This document shows, piece after piece, positions 13,430-27,439 of a stretch of 64,000 nt of DNA. The notes beneath the pieces were generated by a model. That model was given only the letters and a program-made list of their open reading frames with translations. It ran no database searches and was not told where the DNA came from. A program made the translations under genes and the position numbers. Source of the DNA: Amblyornis subalaris (taxonomy: Eukaryota; Chordata; Aves; Passeriformes; Ptilonorhynchidae); contig JACAXG010000052.1 of the NCBI GenBank assembly GCA_018881555.1, positions 5,382,156 through 5,446,155 of the forward strand, in the 5' to 3' direction. Each line of letters opens with the position of its first letter. Within the stretch, counting starts at the first letter, position 1.

Positions 13430-14112
13430 AGCTGTTGCAGATGGAGTAATGGACTTCACTCACAAGAGAGAAGAGACAATATATTTTATTGATACAAAGC
13501 AGTGAGTTAACAAAATTTAATAATAATGAGACAAAGGTTTACCAAGGTTTGATGACAAGATATACTTGATTATTTACTGCACAGAAAACAGAGTCAGATA
13601 AAGCTGTCAGGGAGTATTGCCCATTGAGTCATGTGGTTCTGGAAGGATGCCCTTGCTTTCTAAACTCTATCTTAGAGAGGCATCTAATTGCAGCTGGATT
13701 CAGTCTTAGTCCAAAACTTGGTCAATGGTTTATGTCTAAAGGATTAGATGTGCACAATCAACCCTTTATATAACTTAGCTAAGATTTCAAAGTTTAACAT
13801 GTTATTAATCACTTACTGGAAACCTGTTGTGGCAAGGAATCTCTCAACCTCTAGGAGAAACCTTGAGAGGCATCCCTACTCAAGGGGAGATCCTTGTGTG
13901 CAGCCCATGGCTGTGCAGGAGGGCTCAAAAGGCCCAGGCTGTCCAATATTTACAGAGTAATGATTCACTTAGTCATATATGCATACCGACAAGAGATCTG
14001 CGTCACTGTTTCCAGACAGCCCCCATAAATGTTGTCTTTGGTCACCCAAAGTTCAGAGTAAGCTGGATGCAGCCATCACAGACCCCACTGGTGGCCATGG
14101 CTTAAGACATGA
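13430..14112 (-). mobile_element. Probable degenerate LTR, antisense
   Basis: On the minus strand a TATA-like 'gttatataaaggg' (about 13762-13774) lies some 280 bases upstream of an AATAAA (about 13485-13490). GC-richer sequence upstream (13820-14110) would be U3. This order of U3, TATA and polyadenylation signal is what an LTR looks like. The GC-richer part also reads like passerine LTR sequence I have seen, but I cannot name the family. Boundaries are approximate and no target duplication was found. The alternative is a chance arrangement in unique DNA. Confidence 0.42.
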
Positions 14113-15957
14113 CCTTTTAAAGAATTGCATAGTGTTGCATTTCTTGTACATTCCATCAAAAGTTGTTTATATTGTCTTTATATATATGTATATATATTTG
14201 CCTACTTTACTGGTCCTCTACTGTATGTCATAGTACTTAATTACAAAGAAAATATTTAACATCATGTGACTCACATACTTTGACTTTGTGAACACTGAGA
14301 AAGACTAAAGAGGAGTTAATGATATCTGTTCTCCACTTTTGTAGCCTCTCTCCTCACTGGAACTCCAAATGTTGTGCAGGGCTTGTCCATTCAGCCTGTG
14401 AGAGTGGTAGGTGTTATCAATGTTGACTTCACCTTCCACTGAAAAGCAGCAAGTACTGAAGAACACACATGAATATTATATAACAAATTGAAGCAGAAAG
14501 TCTAGAAGAATAGCACATTCAGTTGAAACCCAAGGAAATGTAGGTGGACAGAACCTATTTACCCCAGCTGAAATGAAGCCATGACAGCAGGAACTAGTCT
14601 GATGAAGTGTACAATGTGATCTTAAGTTCCATGATTCTCTGAGCTCATACAAACGATGATGTAACAAGTGGCACTAAACACCTTACCCCCAAGGGATTGA
14701 GGGCAAACTTCTGTCTGCTACCAAAAGGCAAAGTCAAGCNTTGGCCAAAGAGCATTAGGATCTTATGGTTCTTACCTTAAGCAGCCTACATTTTGCTATT
14801 TCGTTCTTACTAATGTATCTCAGTAGCTTTGAGTCATCTATAAATATAAAAGTGTGTCAGTCACTGCATTAAGTTCTTAAGGATGGAATTCATCACATCT
14901 AATTTCAGCCATTTGAAGTTTAGTCATCTAGATTTAACTCCTTGTTTAGTAGAAGCATCTCTCTCCCTCTCTCCCTCTCATTCCTCATCAGAGTTGAACA
15001 CCTCACTAGACACCTCACTGCTAAGAAGGGTAACATCAGAAGAAAGGAACTACCTGCTGAGGGAATGACCTCTCCTGAAGGCCTTGCAATCTAAATATTA
15101 AAATAAAAAGAAAAAAAACCACTGGAACCAAAACAAACAAACAAACAAACAAAAACAAGAAAAGAAAACAACAAAAAGGCAAGAGGTCTAGAGTACCCAA
15201 TATCTTACTTTGAGCCATTTTTGTGAGCTGTAGAAAAGGTTGGATTACACTTAACCTTGCCAATACAGTGTTTTGTATTTTGACTGCTTCAGTAGGTATT
15301 GAGAGAAGGGTGAGTTTCCATGGTTAATCTTGTCTAAAAGGACAGCTTTTTTCTTTCTAATAACTTCATTTTTAATAGTGCATCACAGTGGAAATAAAAC
15401 ATGCTCAGTGTGTATGTGTTCTGGAAACCATAGTCTTAGGAGCATGTTGCTTGGTATTTTATGTAAAAACCCAAGTCTATCTGAATTCTGTGCTTGCTGT
15501 ACAGGAATCCATATGAAAAGAAAACCAAACAAAAAAAGCGTGTTTAAATCTAATGTTCATTCTTGTAATACGCAATATTTTTATAGGCAGACGTGAACAA
15601 ATAAATGGGCATGATACTTACTTGGTACCACTTGATACTCGTTCCTTGAAATGTGATTCAAGAGCAGAATGAAGATACATGCACTGCTGATGCTCAGACT
15701 GCCTTCGCTGGAAAAGTTATGCTAGATTTCATAAGAAGTGAAATTATTTTGACATATAATGCAAAGTGAAATACATAGGAAGAAGGATTCCCAATTTGGT
15801 ATTTAAACTTCACACTTCTTTAAAAAATATTAACTCTAAGTTACTACTCAGTAGCAAGATGTTAGACTTATTGATAGTTACATGAAAATGCCATCTGGAA
15901 ATGGATGGAGTCTGAGCATACATATATGGAAGTGTCATACATCCTTGCCCTCTTCTT
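14113..15957. other. Unique non-coding DNA with simple repeats
   Basis: Contains a short TA-rich run near 14180-14200, a CT-rich tract near 14958-14980, and a (CAAA)n run near 15131-15155. No gene or mobile element is recognised. Confidence 0.55.
15125..15160. repeat. (CAAA)n microsatellite
   Basis: About six tandem 'caaa' units within an A-rich stretch; simple sequence repeat. Confidence 0.9.
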
Positions 15958-16052
15958 GTTCTGTTAGATACTTGGTTTTGGCTGCCATGTCAAAAACAAA
16001 ATTTAGGCTAGATGGACCTTCAGTCTTGCCCCTTTTGGTATTAAGAACTTAA
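15958..16052 (+). mobile_element. Ancient CR1-type LINE 3'-end relic
   Basis: The segment 'aggctagatggaccttcagt' followed by 'cttgccccttttggtatt' resembles the 3' end of old sauropsid CR1 copies, which read roughly 'gctagatggacc.ttggtctgacccagtatggc'. Upstream bases fit loosely. It is highly diverged, so the boundaries and even the identity are uncertain. Confidence 0.5.
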
Positions 16053-18139
16053 ACCTATTCTGTATCAGAATCACTATACACATTCAGTTCTGAAAAATCT
16101 GGAAAGTAAATGGAACTTTTTCTTGTACAAGTAGCCACAAAGCAAGTGAACAGAGCTGCAGACATTTCACATGCCTTTGAAATGATTATATGTGAAGATT
16201 AAAAAGCAATAAATATTACACTGATGACATTAAAACCAGAAAGAAAACCCTAAAAAAAATAAAACCCACTAAGCTAATAACAGATCTAATGCTAAATAAA
16301 ATTTAATTTTTTGCCAAAACCCCTGTCTGCAATTCATAGAACATGAAAGTCATTAGTGACGATATACCTGTTCTAATCCTCTACTTGCAATGTAACTTCT
16401 GTATTAGAAGAGAAAATGTTTTAAAAAAATTTCATTGCAGACAGATATTTTTGTCCAATTAACTGAGAAGTATTCTAGAAATGTAGTTCTTCTCCCTCTC
16501 TGACCTTGAACATTAAAGAAGTTGGTGTTAGATAAATAGAGTAAGAATGGGTAAACAATCTTTGCAATTATATAACAATAAATGAAGAATGGCAGTTCAG
16601 TGTTATGATAAGAGTCGCTGGGGCACTTCTTTATTTGCTTAGTTGTTTAATACAGACATCTGCATGATAAATTCCATGTGCATATGGACAGAATGTGCTC
16701 AGGAGGTTTCTATAGTAGAGAGTCATTCACATATTTATGAACTAAAAGAGCAGATTCAATAAAAATATTTTAATTATAAAATATATAAAGATGTAAAATA
16801 AAGTGGCATTGCAAACATGGAATTCATCCAAATACCACAAAATGCCATTTGCTGTAGTGTTAATCACTTAAACAGAGCTATGAGAAAGATTTCCTATATT
16901 TTTATTTTTTTATTGCCATAGAAGGGGGTCTGCAAAAAGGATATGCAGATGTTATGACGGCATTTAGATTGCTAAGTAACAGTTTTGACATCAAAAGTTT
17001 CTTAATTTTTCAAATTGAATACATTTAATGAGAGGCCAGATGTTCTCCATGTCATTTACAAGCAATGAAGATGGACAGTCCAGAGGATGATTCAGCTCAC
17101 TAAATAGTAATTTTTAAATTTCTACTGATTATAGAAAAAGTGACCATGCTCCCAGTTTTGGTACTTCAGTGAGGCACACNAAACTCAGTAGGGTAAATAT
17201 ATAAATTTTTTGTGTGCTTGTCTTTAAGCATAGGTGGCTGAAATATCAAAAAAAATCCTCAGAGAGAGCAAAGATACATGAAATATATATGGTTATAGTG
17301 TGTGTCAGTTTCTAATGTCCTTTGACCATCTATATTTCTGCAACTCTGTTGCTGGCACAGAGATATTGACTTTTTAGTAGGGGGAGAGCTTCATGATAAG
17401 CATTTTAAAACGATGGGTTATTGGAGGTTGGTGAATTACTTACTGCATTAGTACTGAGTTGTGCAGTTTTCTTCTTTGGGTATTTTGTTTTCCTTTCTTT
17501 TGTTTTTTAATTTGGAATTTTTGTTCTATTATTTCCTGGTGTTTTGAATATACTGGAAATATGAATACAGTCCCTTAGCACTGCATGCAGCAGGATATGG
17601 AAAGGAGATGTACCTGAAATTGGCTGGAGATAGGCAAGGAGAAATACAGGAGAGAGAAATAACTAAGTCTATCGTGGAAAAAGGAAATCCAGTCAGGATT
17701 GGGAAGACAAGTAGACAGGGGTGGGAGCCCCAAATATAGAACCACGAACCTTGATACTGCCTCATTCTGATATGGTATTTAATTACAGACCTTTTTTTCC
17801 TACCGTACCGCTCATTCAGGCTGAAGGACAGTGGCTCAGGATACTGCAGCTATTCGATGATTTGTTTCATCCTTATTGTTCAGTGTGTGTCCCTAGGTGT
17901 TATTTACTGCATGCTATTGAAACCCCCCTTTGTATACAGAATTATTAATTTCCTCATAGACTCATTCGAACCTTCACTTCAGCTGATTCAGCCCTTAGCT
18001 ATATGCAGTCCCTGCCCATTAACTAAAATGTACCTACTGATTTACTCTTTTCCCAGCTCTCCCCCTCAAATCATTCTTCCAGCCCCACGAAATAGTTCAC
18101 AGAGAATGGAGCTGCTGACTCCCAAGGCTGTAAAGGAGT
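16053..18139. other. Unique non-coding DNA
   Basis: AT-rich sequence with no recognised gene, RNA or mobile element. Open frames near 17.5-18.1 kb on both strands reach 94 codons but overlap one another on opposite strands and show no family motif. Confidence 0.5.
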
Positions 18140-18560
18140 GAGCCTTTTTATTTTATTAATGTTCACTAATGGGTTTATTAATGCTCAGTAGGTATTTAAT
18201 TTCATTGGTTTATGTTTCCTCTTAAGAGCATGCACTCTGTCCTCCTCAGCTGTGCTGTATTTTGTATTGGCTGGCTAGCGGAGAAGTTCATTTGTCCTGT
18301 GCCATTACTGCCATCTGCCTTGTCAGGCCTTTCTTGAAAATGAAACTGTGTCTCAACAACTTTGCCCTTGGTTAAATAAATAAGCCATAACAGTAGCTGT
18401 AACATCATTATCTGAGTATGAGTCTGAAGGTCTTGCAATTTATTATGGTGATGCAGCCATTACATTGCAACTTGACTTTATTGTATTCACCTTGCTGCAT
18501 AACAGCATCTGCGCAGCACTTGTGGTGTTACTGGGAAAAGGCTCTACAACTCTACAACCG
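18140..18560. other. Candidate conserved non-coding patch
   Basis: This patch is dense in TAAT-type homeodomain-like cores ('attaatg', 'ctaatg', 'tttaattt') plus a CCAAT inverse ('cattgg', near 18206). It lacks simple repeats and mobile-element signatures. Such composition is common in vertebrate developmental enhancers, but nothing here proves conservation; this is inference from word content only. Confidence 0.2.
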
Positions 18561-19479
18561 CAATCCTATTCTAAGATTCTTGCCCTCCCACACAAACACC
18601 CCNGTAGTCTTTCTTGCTTTTGTAATCTCTGTCCGTGGACTCTTTGTTTTGCCCATTTGAGCTCCTTCCAGCTCACCGACTTTTAAGCAGAAAGCACTGA
18701 AAATTACCAAATGTGGTGTGTGCAGTGACAACACAGATGGTATTTCTGAAAAGAGAAATTAGGGGTGGAAGACTGTAACAGCCATCTAGTACCAGCATTA
18801 CTTATGAGGAGAGGAAACACATTCTCAACTGATATAATTATGATAGTTTCAAGTCAATTAATCTTTAAAATTATTAATATTTTATCTGTATTGTCAAGCT
18901 TAATTGTAGGACTCAAAGTCCTCGAGAAGGAACAGCAAATAGTAATAATGATAACACTGGATTTCATTTCCATGCACCATATGTTGTACTAATGCTGTAC
19001 AACACAGATATAGTGAAATTCCTTGACAGCAACACATTTCTAATTCTGTGCATGAGCTATTTTATTCACAGTCTTGCTTCTACATTATAACAAAACTAAT
19101 TGACAAAAATTACCATTTGAGCAAAATGAAGGTGGCACTCTACATCCTTTGGGAAATTTGTGTCAAGGTAAATACCAGACTCTGAAATGTAGGGAGACCA
19201 GAGTTATGCACATGGTAACTCAAGCCTAGTTGTCTTTGAGCAAAGTCACAATACACATATAATACTCACAGTCATTCAGCTCTTGCAGATGGTATGAGCA
19301 CTAGGGGTTTAAGTCACATTTATTTTTCAAGAGTCCTTACACCATCATTTTGCTAGGCTGAATTTGTGTTGAGGTAAGCAACATTTTATACCAAGCAGGA
19401 GGGGCAGACTTCTGGCATGCATTTAAACACTTGATTTCCTTTATGAAAGGAACCAAAACCAACCAAAAAACACCTGCAA

Positions 19480-19512
19480 AACAAACAAACAAACAAACAG
19501 ACAAACAAACAC
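19480..19512. repeat. (CAAA)n microsatellite
   Basis: About seven tandem 'aaac' units with one 'agac' variant; simple sequence repeat. Confidence 0.9.
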
Positions 19513-22500
19513 TCACCACCACCCAAAACAAACCACAGATTAAATTGATAATACTTTTAATGAATTTTATTAGTTACTTAGATGTCATTTGGGGGTTTCT
19601 TTGATTAGTCTAGTGAAACAGATTTGCAACATTATACGGAAACATTAATTCCTTATCAACACCTCTTGATAATACTGAGAATGCATTAACAGAAATATTA
19701 TACACCTGTATAATCAAGAGAAGTAAACAAGAAGAAATCATAAACCAATGAAAAGTCAGTGGAATAGGGTCACAGATCATTCTTAGAAATCTTCTTTTTA
19801 TGGGGTTTGAAAATACTGGGTCCATATGTGGCTATGACTCAAAAGTGAACTGTACAGTTTCTTGAACAACAGAAATCATAGATCTGTGCTAAATACACCT
19901 TCAGCTACTCTTTTCAGGTTTGAACATTTAAGCCAATTTCTTTTAAATAAAATCGTGCTGAAAAGGATGTCTATATTTTTCTCTNAGTATTCCTGCTTAT
20001 CTAATTTAATAAAATTGTGTAACTTGTTCTAGGTACTTTTTCATCCTTTATTGTTTTTCAGAAACAGATTTTCTTTGCCTCCCCTTTTCAACAGATGCTT
20101 ATATTTCTGAATATACAATTAACATCATGACTATATTTTCTTCTTTACCTCATCTTCTATTTGCCCTTAGAATTTTCTTCTGATTTAGATGTAGGTATGT
20201 TTTGTAATCAGCTGCCACTGTCTTTACCACTTCTTTGCTCCAATATCTTTCTTGTCAAACCAAAAACTTATTACATTCTTTGCAAACTTAAAACCTCACT
20301 GTACTTTACAGTTTCTTTTGGTCAATGATATCCACTTTCTTCCCAGAAGCAAATTCTATACCTTATGCTTTAATCAAATTACTCTGTCCAAAGTAATTTT
20401 TTGTTTAGTGATTACTTTCTAATTTCAAGTACCTCATCTTTTTCTTTCCTGGCTGGCTGCCTTCAACCTTGTTAANTTTGCTCTTATTGAAATATAGCCC
20501 TGTTTTTTTCCACTACTGTGTTTGTTCCTATTTCTTCCACTATCTAACTGTTCTTTAAACTTGTTCTTTAGTGAGTCTTTTTCTTTCTCTGCAGTCATTA
20601 AAGAATTATCTTCCCATGAAAATGTCTTCCACATTCATGTATGTATTTATGCTTCAAGAGGAACTTAGCACTGTTTAAACAGAGATTGTAATCTCTCTCT
20701 CTCTCCTCCTACCAGTTTAATGTTTTGTGCAGGTCTGCTTACGTACTCTCTTCTGATGCTCAGGTTGTTGATAGTGACGGTACATGGAATCTGGTCCGAT
20801 ATTAATACTTAAAGGATACCCAGGTACCAAAATGAGNCTGATGACCTTCCCTAGATATTCCTTGTTGCCACTCCTGGAGATGACTGTGACTTTTTAATTT
20901 TTGAAGACAACAGGATACTTTTATCTTTCCAAGACAATAGTCTTGTGATGATGTCAGCAAAGCCCTTCAGAACTCATGGCTTTATCCCATTAGGTGCATG
21001 CCAGGACAAAATGGGCCATTTAGATGTGCAATTGATTTAAAATTCCAACATTTGTATTGGCTTTGCTTTATTGCCAGCTGTTTGTATTCAAAGCACAGAA
21101 CTTTATCACTTTCTTTTTTTTTTTAATGATCTGGGTGTTTTTTATTTATTTATGTTTCACAATTAAAAGCTAGCTAAGGAATTAAATCTTTTATTTTCTG
21201 CTGCTGTTACACTTAGCTTCTAAGCAACAACATATTTTACCTTCTAGGTTGAACAAGGTAACTTATAAGAAACAGCATATGATTTTCACGTAGCTGACCC
21301 TGTGTTTTTCTATATTCCACATTTTGCTTTTCTACTGTGATGTTACTAGAGTCATTACCTGTTAGAACTTTTTTTTACATTAATCTTATTATTTGTGGTG
21401 AAAGCCAAAACAATATGAGATGACAGTAACTTGCATTCTCACTAGTAACTTAAGCCGGAGTTCTGTCAATTCACACACATGGATTTGGCATTGATTATTT
21501 TGCGAAACTCTGTATAACAGAATATTAAAAAAAATAGACTATGGTATTTTCTCTTATGTAAGAAGGTCAAATAGTACATAAGAATGGGAAAACATTAGTC
21601 TTACTGAATCCTGAAAATATCAGGAATCTGGCTACCTAGAGAGGTTTTGANTAACAGAGCCTTGAAAAATAAGTCAGGATGAATTAGAAAAACTAGGGTT
21701 GGTTTTATTTCTTTTCTGAATTTTGATTCTCCGTGGAATTTCCAAATTTGCATGTAACAAGAAGAAAAGTATGGTATAAAAATACGTCTTTATTTAAAAA
21801 AACCTAGTGGTAGTTGTTCTTTTGTAGTTTTGTTTTGTTTTTCTCTGTGAGTCCAGAGAAATCACAAAAGGGTCCTTTAGACAAGACGTAGAAAAGTCTT
21901 CAAACTCTCTTTATATATTTTGCAATGCCTCAGTTGTAATTAAAATCTATTAGCAGAATTGGGGTTTTTTTTCTGCTGACACAATTGATTTTTTTACTTA
22001 TAACTCAACATAGTTTGTAAATTGCCAGTGAATTTTTTTAACAGTAACCAAAAAAGAAGTCTAAAAATTTTTAGTAACAATATGTATTCTCTCCAACCCT
22101 TAGAAATCTTACTCAATGGAGTTATTTAAAATACATATATCCATGTTCTCATTTTGTTTTTTCTGAAGTTACTGAATGATACAAAGAGCAATATGCTGTT
22201 ATACCTACTAAATCAAGACTGGCTGTAATTCAAAGCAAATATTATCTTCCAACTTCANTTTTTAAAGTCTCATTTATATGTTATCTTTGCTATAATAAAA
22301 TTCACTTGTTTTTATGTAATCTGCAAAAATGCAATGAAAACTATTAGGACTAATATAAAAAAGGGGGTAGAGGAACCCAAAAAAATAAAAAAGAAGGAAT
22401 TAAGCTAATATTTTGGTAGGTTGTTTGAGTGACAGATATCCTGACATACCAGCATAAACTAGTCAGAAATATGTTGATAATACAGAAAACAACTTTAAGC

Positions 22501-23843
22501 CTTCTGTTTGAGTCACAGATGCCCAGACTGCTGCTGTGGTAAGTACAGTTTCATTTTATAAATGGAATTATCAGCACTACCTGTATTTCTGCCTAAAATA
22601 ATGTACAATTTAAAGTGTGTACAAAATTACTTTGTTTAACACAGTCAGTGTCAAATTGCTAAAAGCATGACACAAAGCTTCTGAATGTAAAAACCACTGT
22701 TCCTTGGAACAGAACTAGGAAATAAAAATAATTAATTACTGAGAAAGTAGATGTGATTCTCATTTTGCCCCCATAATTATAAATAAAGTAGGTATAGTTA
22801 GCATAGCATCTTTTATAAGAAAAGAAGATACTTTCACTTATTTCAGTTGACATATATTAATGCAACAGAAGCCTTCAAAAATACATTTTTTCCAAATAAA
22901 ATCTTGGCTTAATTAATAAAATTAAAATTATTTTGAGAATTGCTAGTTCCTACAAAATCCATTTTCAGAAGTTAGTATTTCAGCAGATTTTGCTTAGATT
23001 TCTCTTCTTTGATTGCTTATATAAATCAGCTTTGTGAATCTGTAACATTATCTAAAACTCAAAATTATTTGCTCAGTGAATATAAATGTTTTCTCATCCA
23101 TTCAAGCTGAAAAAAAATAGAAATTAATTCACTATACTACAGTGTTTTTATACAGCCATTTGTCTAGCAAAAATATAGGAAGGTACATAAACCCAAGCTC
23201 ATATTCTGAAACTATCTTAGTACTTTTAATAGCACTTCTTTTCTCCTCTGGGCCAAACAAAGGTAATTCCAAGGGTCTTTACAGCATTATCTCATGTGAA
23301 TATCTTTGTCATAAATCTACAGGTCACTTAGTTAGATTTTTAAATTTTAAGCTGAAGGGATGGTTTAAAAAATTCCCAACATGTCCTGTTTAAATGCACA
23401 AGCCATGCTGAGACCTAGAAAAAAAAGGTTGAAGCATTTTTGCTATCACAAAACAACAGTAACATATATAACTTTGATGAATTGACCTTTTTGAGACATA
23501 TCCTACTGCAAGTTACTGACTTGCTGAAATCAGACATTCCATATAAGCCTTTCTGAACTGTTGGTCAGGAATGATGAGTTCCTGGCTTATCTTTCTGGAT
23601 AGAGTACAGAAAACACCTTCTCCAAGGAAAGAATTTTCTTCACCAGAAAATTATACACTCTAAGTCTCACTCTTTTGTTACATCTAAACAAGAATTTTAG
23701 AGCTCAAATTCATGACATCACAGAAATATGACCATTAGTGTAGATGAAAAGTAATTGTAAAAGAGACCACAACCACCAGATTTTGGTTATAGAGCTTTTT
23801 GGCCAAAATACACAGCTTGATAAAAACATTGTATTTGGATTAT

Positions 23844-23900
23844 TTTGTTGTTATTGTTGTTGTCGTTGTTGTTGGCTGTTGTTGTTGCCGTTGTTGTTTG
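23844..23900. repeat. (TTG)n interrupted trinucleotide repeat
   Basis: A run of 'ttg' units interrupted by 'tta', 'tcg', 'gct' and 'ccg' triplets. Open frames crossing it encode only low-complexity Leu/Val or Cys runs and are not taken as genes. Confidence 0.9.
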
Positions 23901-24581
23901 GGTTGGAATTTTTTCATCCCTGTATTTTCTCTCACCTATGATTTTATTTTTTCCTATGACTACCAATTTAAAAATAAGAGTTCTAGGAGCAGAATATCTC
24001 CTGGGTAAGGTGACAATAATGAGAATTATGACTAGTTCTTGTATTTATTTTTATGGGTCTTAAAAAATTTTTATTTTAATAGGGGTTTTTTGGTTAAAAA
24101 ATTGTTTGTCCTCCATGCCATTTTATTCAATCTTTTTTTGCAACTGTTTGAATTAATCCATCTTAATTATGATCATAGGATTTCTCTCATATGCTTTTAG
24201 CCAGTGAATGTCAGGTATCTAAACTAGGGCAGTTGGTTATTTTTATGATTAAAATTTTATGATTTATTGATCCCAGTCACCTATTTCTATNGGCTCCAGG
24301 AAGAACCCAGACGGTGCTTATACTATTAATATCCTGTTTCTGAAACTAAAGATGCTCAAGATTACACAAGAGTGAAACCAGAATTGACTTGGTACTCCAG
24401 ATGAGACCTCATTAACTTTTCATTAAACACACTGTTTCTAGTAGCAATACATTTTCAGATACATTGTAGGATCATTTGTTGTATATTCCTGTTAAACTAA
24501 CAATTTGGTGTAGTCAGATAACCCTCCTCCTACTCACCCTCAGCTATTTTCTCATTTCCAGCTTTTCTGTTAATCTCTGAA

Positions 24582-24633
24582 GGCACGAGTATGCCACTGC
24601 ACTATTAGGCATGAGTATGCCATTGCACTATTA
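24582..24633. repeat. 26-bp tandem duplication
   Basis: Two adjacent 26-base copies starting 'ggcacgagtatgccactgca' and 'ggcatgagtatgccattgca' differ at only two sites, both C/T. The first difference removes a CpG, consistent with a duplication followed by ordinary transition decay. Confidence 0.9.
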
Positions 24634-26794
24634 ATTTTTATCTTGTTTTTGTCTCAAACCATCAGAAACATCTAATTCCTGTACTATGGTATCTTAAAGC
24701 TCTTCACAAGAGAAAGAACTTTATAACTGACTAATTCATTTTGTTGTGTGGCTATGGGTGTTTTGGGTTTTTTTTCCCAGAGATCATTCTCTTTCCTTCT
24801 TATCTGAATTAAGCTTGATCCTCTTCACCACACTAAAAAATATTAAATTGAACCGAAAATGTCATCATCCGGCAGCTTTGTCTTTGATACACAGGTCAAT
24901 ATGAATGAACCAGTAGTTAGTTAATGGAATCTTTTTTTGTCTTTATTTACGATACTTCATGTTTGTTTTCTAAAAGAAANTTTGAAATATCTGGATTTAA
25001 TCCCGGGCTTTGCTTTTCCCTCCTCTAGCTTATTCCTTCTAAGTTTTGCAGTCTTTGACAAAATTTTACATGACTTGAAACAGAATTCCAGAATTTGATT
25101 CAGGAGCTAGAGTAATTAAAAGTATAAATTTTGTCAAGGACGTAGGCATAGACAACATCCATCACCTAAATGCCAGTGGAAATCCTTAATAAATGAGCTA
25201 GAACTGCATATTAATAAGAAAGTTAACATATAACTGTTTAGGATTAAGACATTTCTTTTAGTGCATAGAATACAACCCCACTGAGACTAACAGAAAAACA
25301 TTGCTGCTGTTTGCTGCAGTCGTGATTAGTGTCACACCAGTACATATATACATATTCGGTAACATATAATGAAGTCTGACTTTGTGAAACCTAAATTTCA
25401 CACACATAAAAATTAATCTTTCCGTAGATTCCTGGAAGCAATACTTTTCAATGTATAACAAAACATACTCAAAACTTTCGTATTTGCAGACGAGGTCAAG
25501 GAGTGGAAAATAAACACATGATATTAAATGTTATTGTCTTTTAAAAGGCATATATATATGCACACTATTGATAGGGAAATGGAATTCTGCTTTTAATGAG
25601 TGCTTCAAAGATTTTTTCCTACTGTTGCAGTTTTGAAAGTTATGTCCTAGCAAGTATCAATACTGTTTGTTTTGCTCATCAGCTGCTTTTATTACAATTT
25701 CAATTTCAATTAAATCTGATAAGTTGATTAAAGAATATGCACAAGAACAGATTTCAATACATGTGTAGGAGTTTTTTTTAATTTTTGGTTGGTTTGTTTT
25801 TTTCCTTTAATAATATTTTCTTTTTCAGTCCGTCATAGCATATAGAGCATGATGCTTCAGTTCAAAGTAGTCACGTTGTTCATTATGTGTTCATTATCTT
25901 TTTATTTAAGGATTTTTTAGGGCTGAGATTTCTTCTAATTCCTATCAGTCAACACAAATTCACCCATTAATTTCAATAGCTATTTGAAGAGATGCACAAA
26001 TTATGCTAAATACATGGTTGATTTTTTTGTTCTTATGGAACTTTCTAAATCTAAGAGCCATCTTGTCTACCAGCATGTATTTAAAAGTTAGAGATCTATC
26101 CTGAGTCAAGTATGTAGTGAAATATTATGAATTATATGTTCTATTATAGGCATAGATTATCATTAAGTTTTGGGAGTTACTGATTTCTATCAGACACTTA
26201 ATTTATTCCCACAATATCCTGTATTGTTTCTACTCCATTGTAAAATAATATGAATAACTAGCTCAAATATAAACACCTTCAAGATGAATTATGAATTTGG
26301 TGAAATNAATTACATTCCTGAATATGTAATTTCTGTCCACAAAACTTTCATAAAGTATTTACTATAAACAGTATGAAAGGGTATGATAGAATATTTCATA
26401 TTAGTTTATTCCTTTTAGCTTTCAAAAAAGTGCTAGCATATTACTTATTATTTAATGAAAAGAAAATAAACAAAATACTAAACCTGATAAAAAGTAAACA
26501 ATTTTTCTAATAGAGCAATACTTATTCCTTAGGCAAAAGTAAGTTTTAGACAAAGCATGGCACTTTTAATAAAGCATAACAAATGAGGAAGTTTGAATCA
26601 CATTTCAGATACATTTGGTTTTCTGTATTTTATAATAGTGCTATAATAATTAAGTTGATGGTCTATTAAAATGCATGTAATGCTACAAAATTTATAAACT
26701 GTTTCATAATATTATTTATTTCTGCACTCAAGTAAAATTAAAGAAAATGCTTATAAATGTGTATACTATGTAGTGCAAACCAACAAATATACAA

Positions 26795-27165
26795 TATCAA
26801 ATCATCGAATGGTTTGGGTTGGGAGGGACTTTTAAAATCCACACCACATGCAATGGGCACAAACATCTTCCCACAGATGAGGTTAGTCAAGGCCCCATTC
26901 AACCTCATCTTGAAAACTGCCACAGAAAGGCCATCCTCAACTTTCTCTTGGAAATATATTCTACACCTATCCTCTTTCAGTTTAAAACCATTATCCATTT
27001 CCATATCACTACAGGCCTTGGCAGAAAGTTTCTCTCCATCTTTCCTATGAGCCCCCTTTAAATGTTGAATGGCCACAATAAGGTCTCCCCATCACCTTCT
27101 TCAGGATGAACAACCTCAACTCTATCAGCCTTTCNTCATTTGAAGAGACACCTTTATCATGCCAG
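26795..27165 (-). mobile_element. CR1 LINE, antisense 3' portion
   Basis: It starts with the reverse-complement CR1 tail ('aaatcatcgaatggtttggg' then 'ttgggagggacttttaaaat') and continues through antisense ORF2 end sequence. Examples are 'aaggccccattcaacctcat' and 'aggatgaacaacctcaactc'. Open frames on both strands here (up to 112 codons) are shadows of this decayed element. The 5' limit near 27165 is approximate. Confidence 0.88.
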
Positions 27166-27439
27166 TAGTCAGTTGATACCCTCCTTCTTATTTCTTTGTA
27201 CCTATGATTAACTAACCTCTTTTTGTTTCCATTTCATTTCAGTTTTTCAATTTAAATATAAGTCTGTCTCATCCTTGATAGCTGTGAAATTATCTATTAA
27301 CAAAACCCTATGTGGAGTAAGAAAGATTTGTCAAAGTAAGTTTTGATCAATAAGGTCAGGGTGAAAAAGTAAATCCATCTTTAGATTCATTGCTGTCCTC
27401 TGATGAATGACAAACCTTCCAGCAGTTTATATAATCTGC

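Larger units (their letters stand above)
18561..26794. other. Unique AT-rich non-coding DNA with simple repeats
   Basis: About 8 kb without a recognised gene or interspersed repeat. It includes an (AAAC)n run near 19480-19511, a CT run near 20692-20707, the TTG-rich repeat near 23.85 kb and a 26-bp duplication near 24.6 kb, which are listed separately. Several single N calls are present. Open frames are short and compositional. Confidence 0.5.

Noticed and set aside
17529..18438. Overlapping frames of 75-94 codons on both strands, considered as exons
   Set aside because: No splice-site pairing, no family motif, and opposite strands equally open.
23744..24063. Leu/Val- and Cys-rich frames resembling a membrane segment
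   Set aside because: Produced by the interrupted TTG trinucleotide repeat.
26738..27076. 112-codon frame on the minus strand and overlapping plus-strand frames
   Set aside because: Lies inside an antisense CR1 fragment; remnant or shadow of ORF2.
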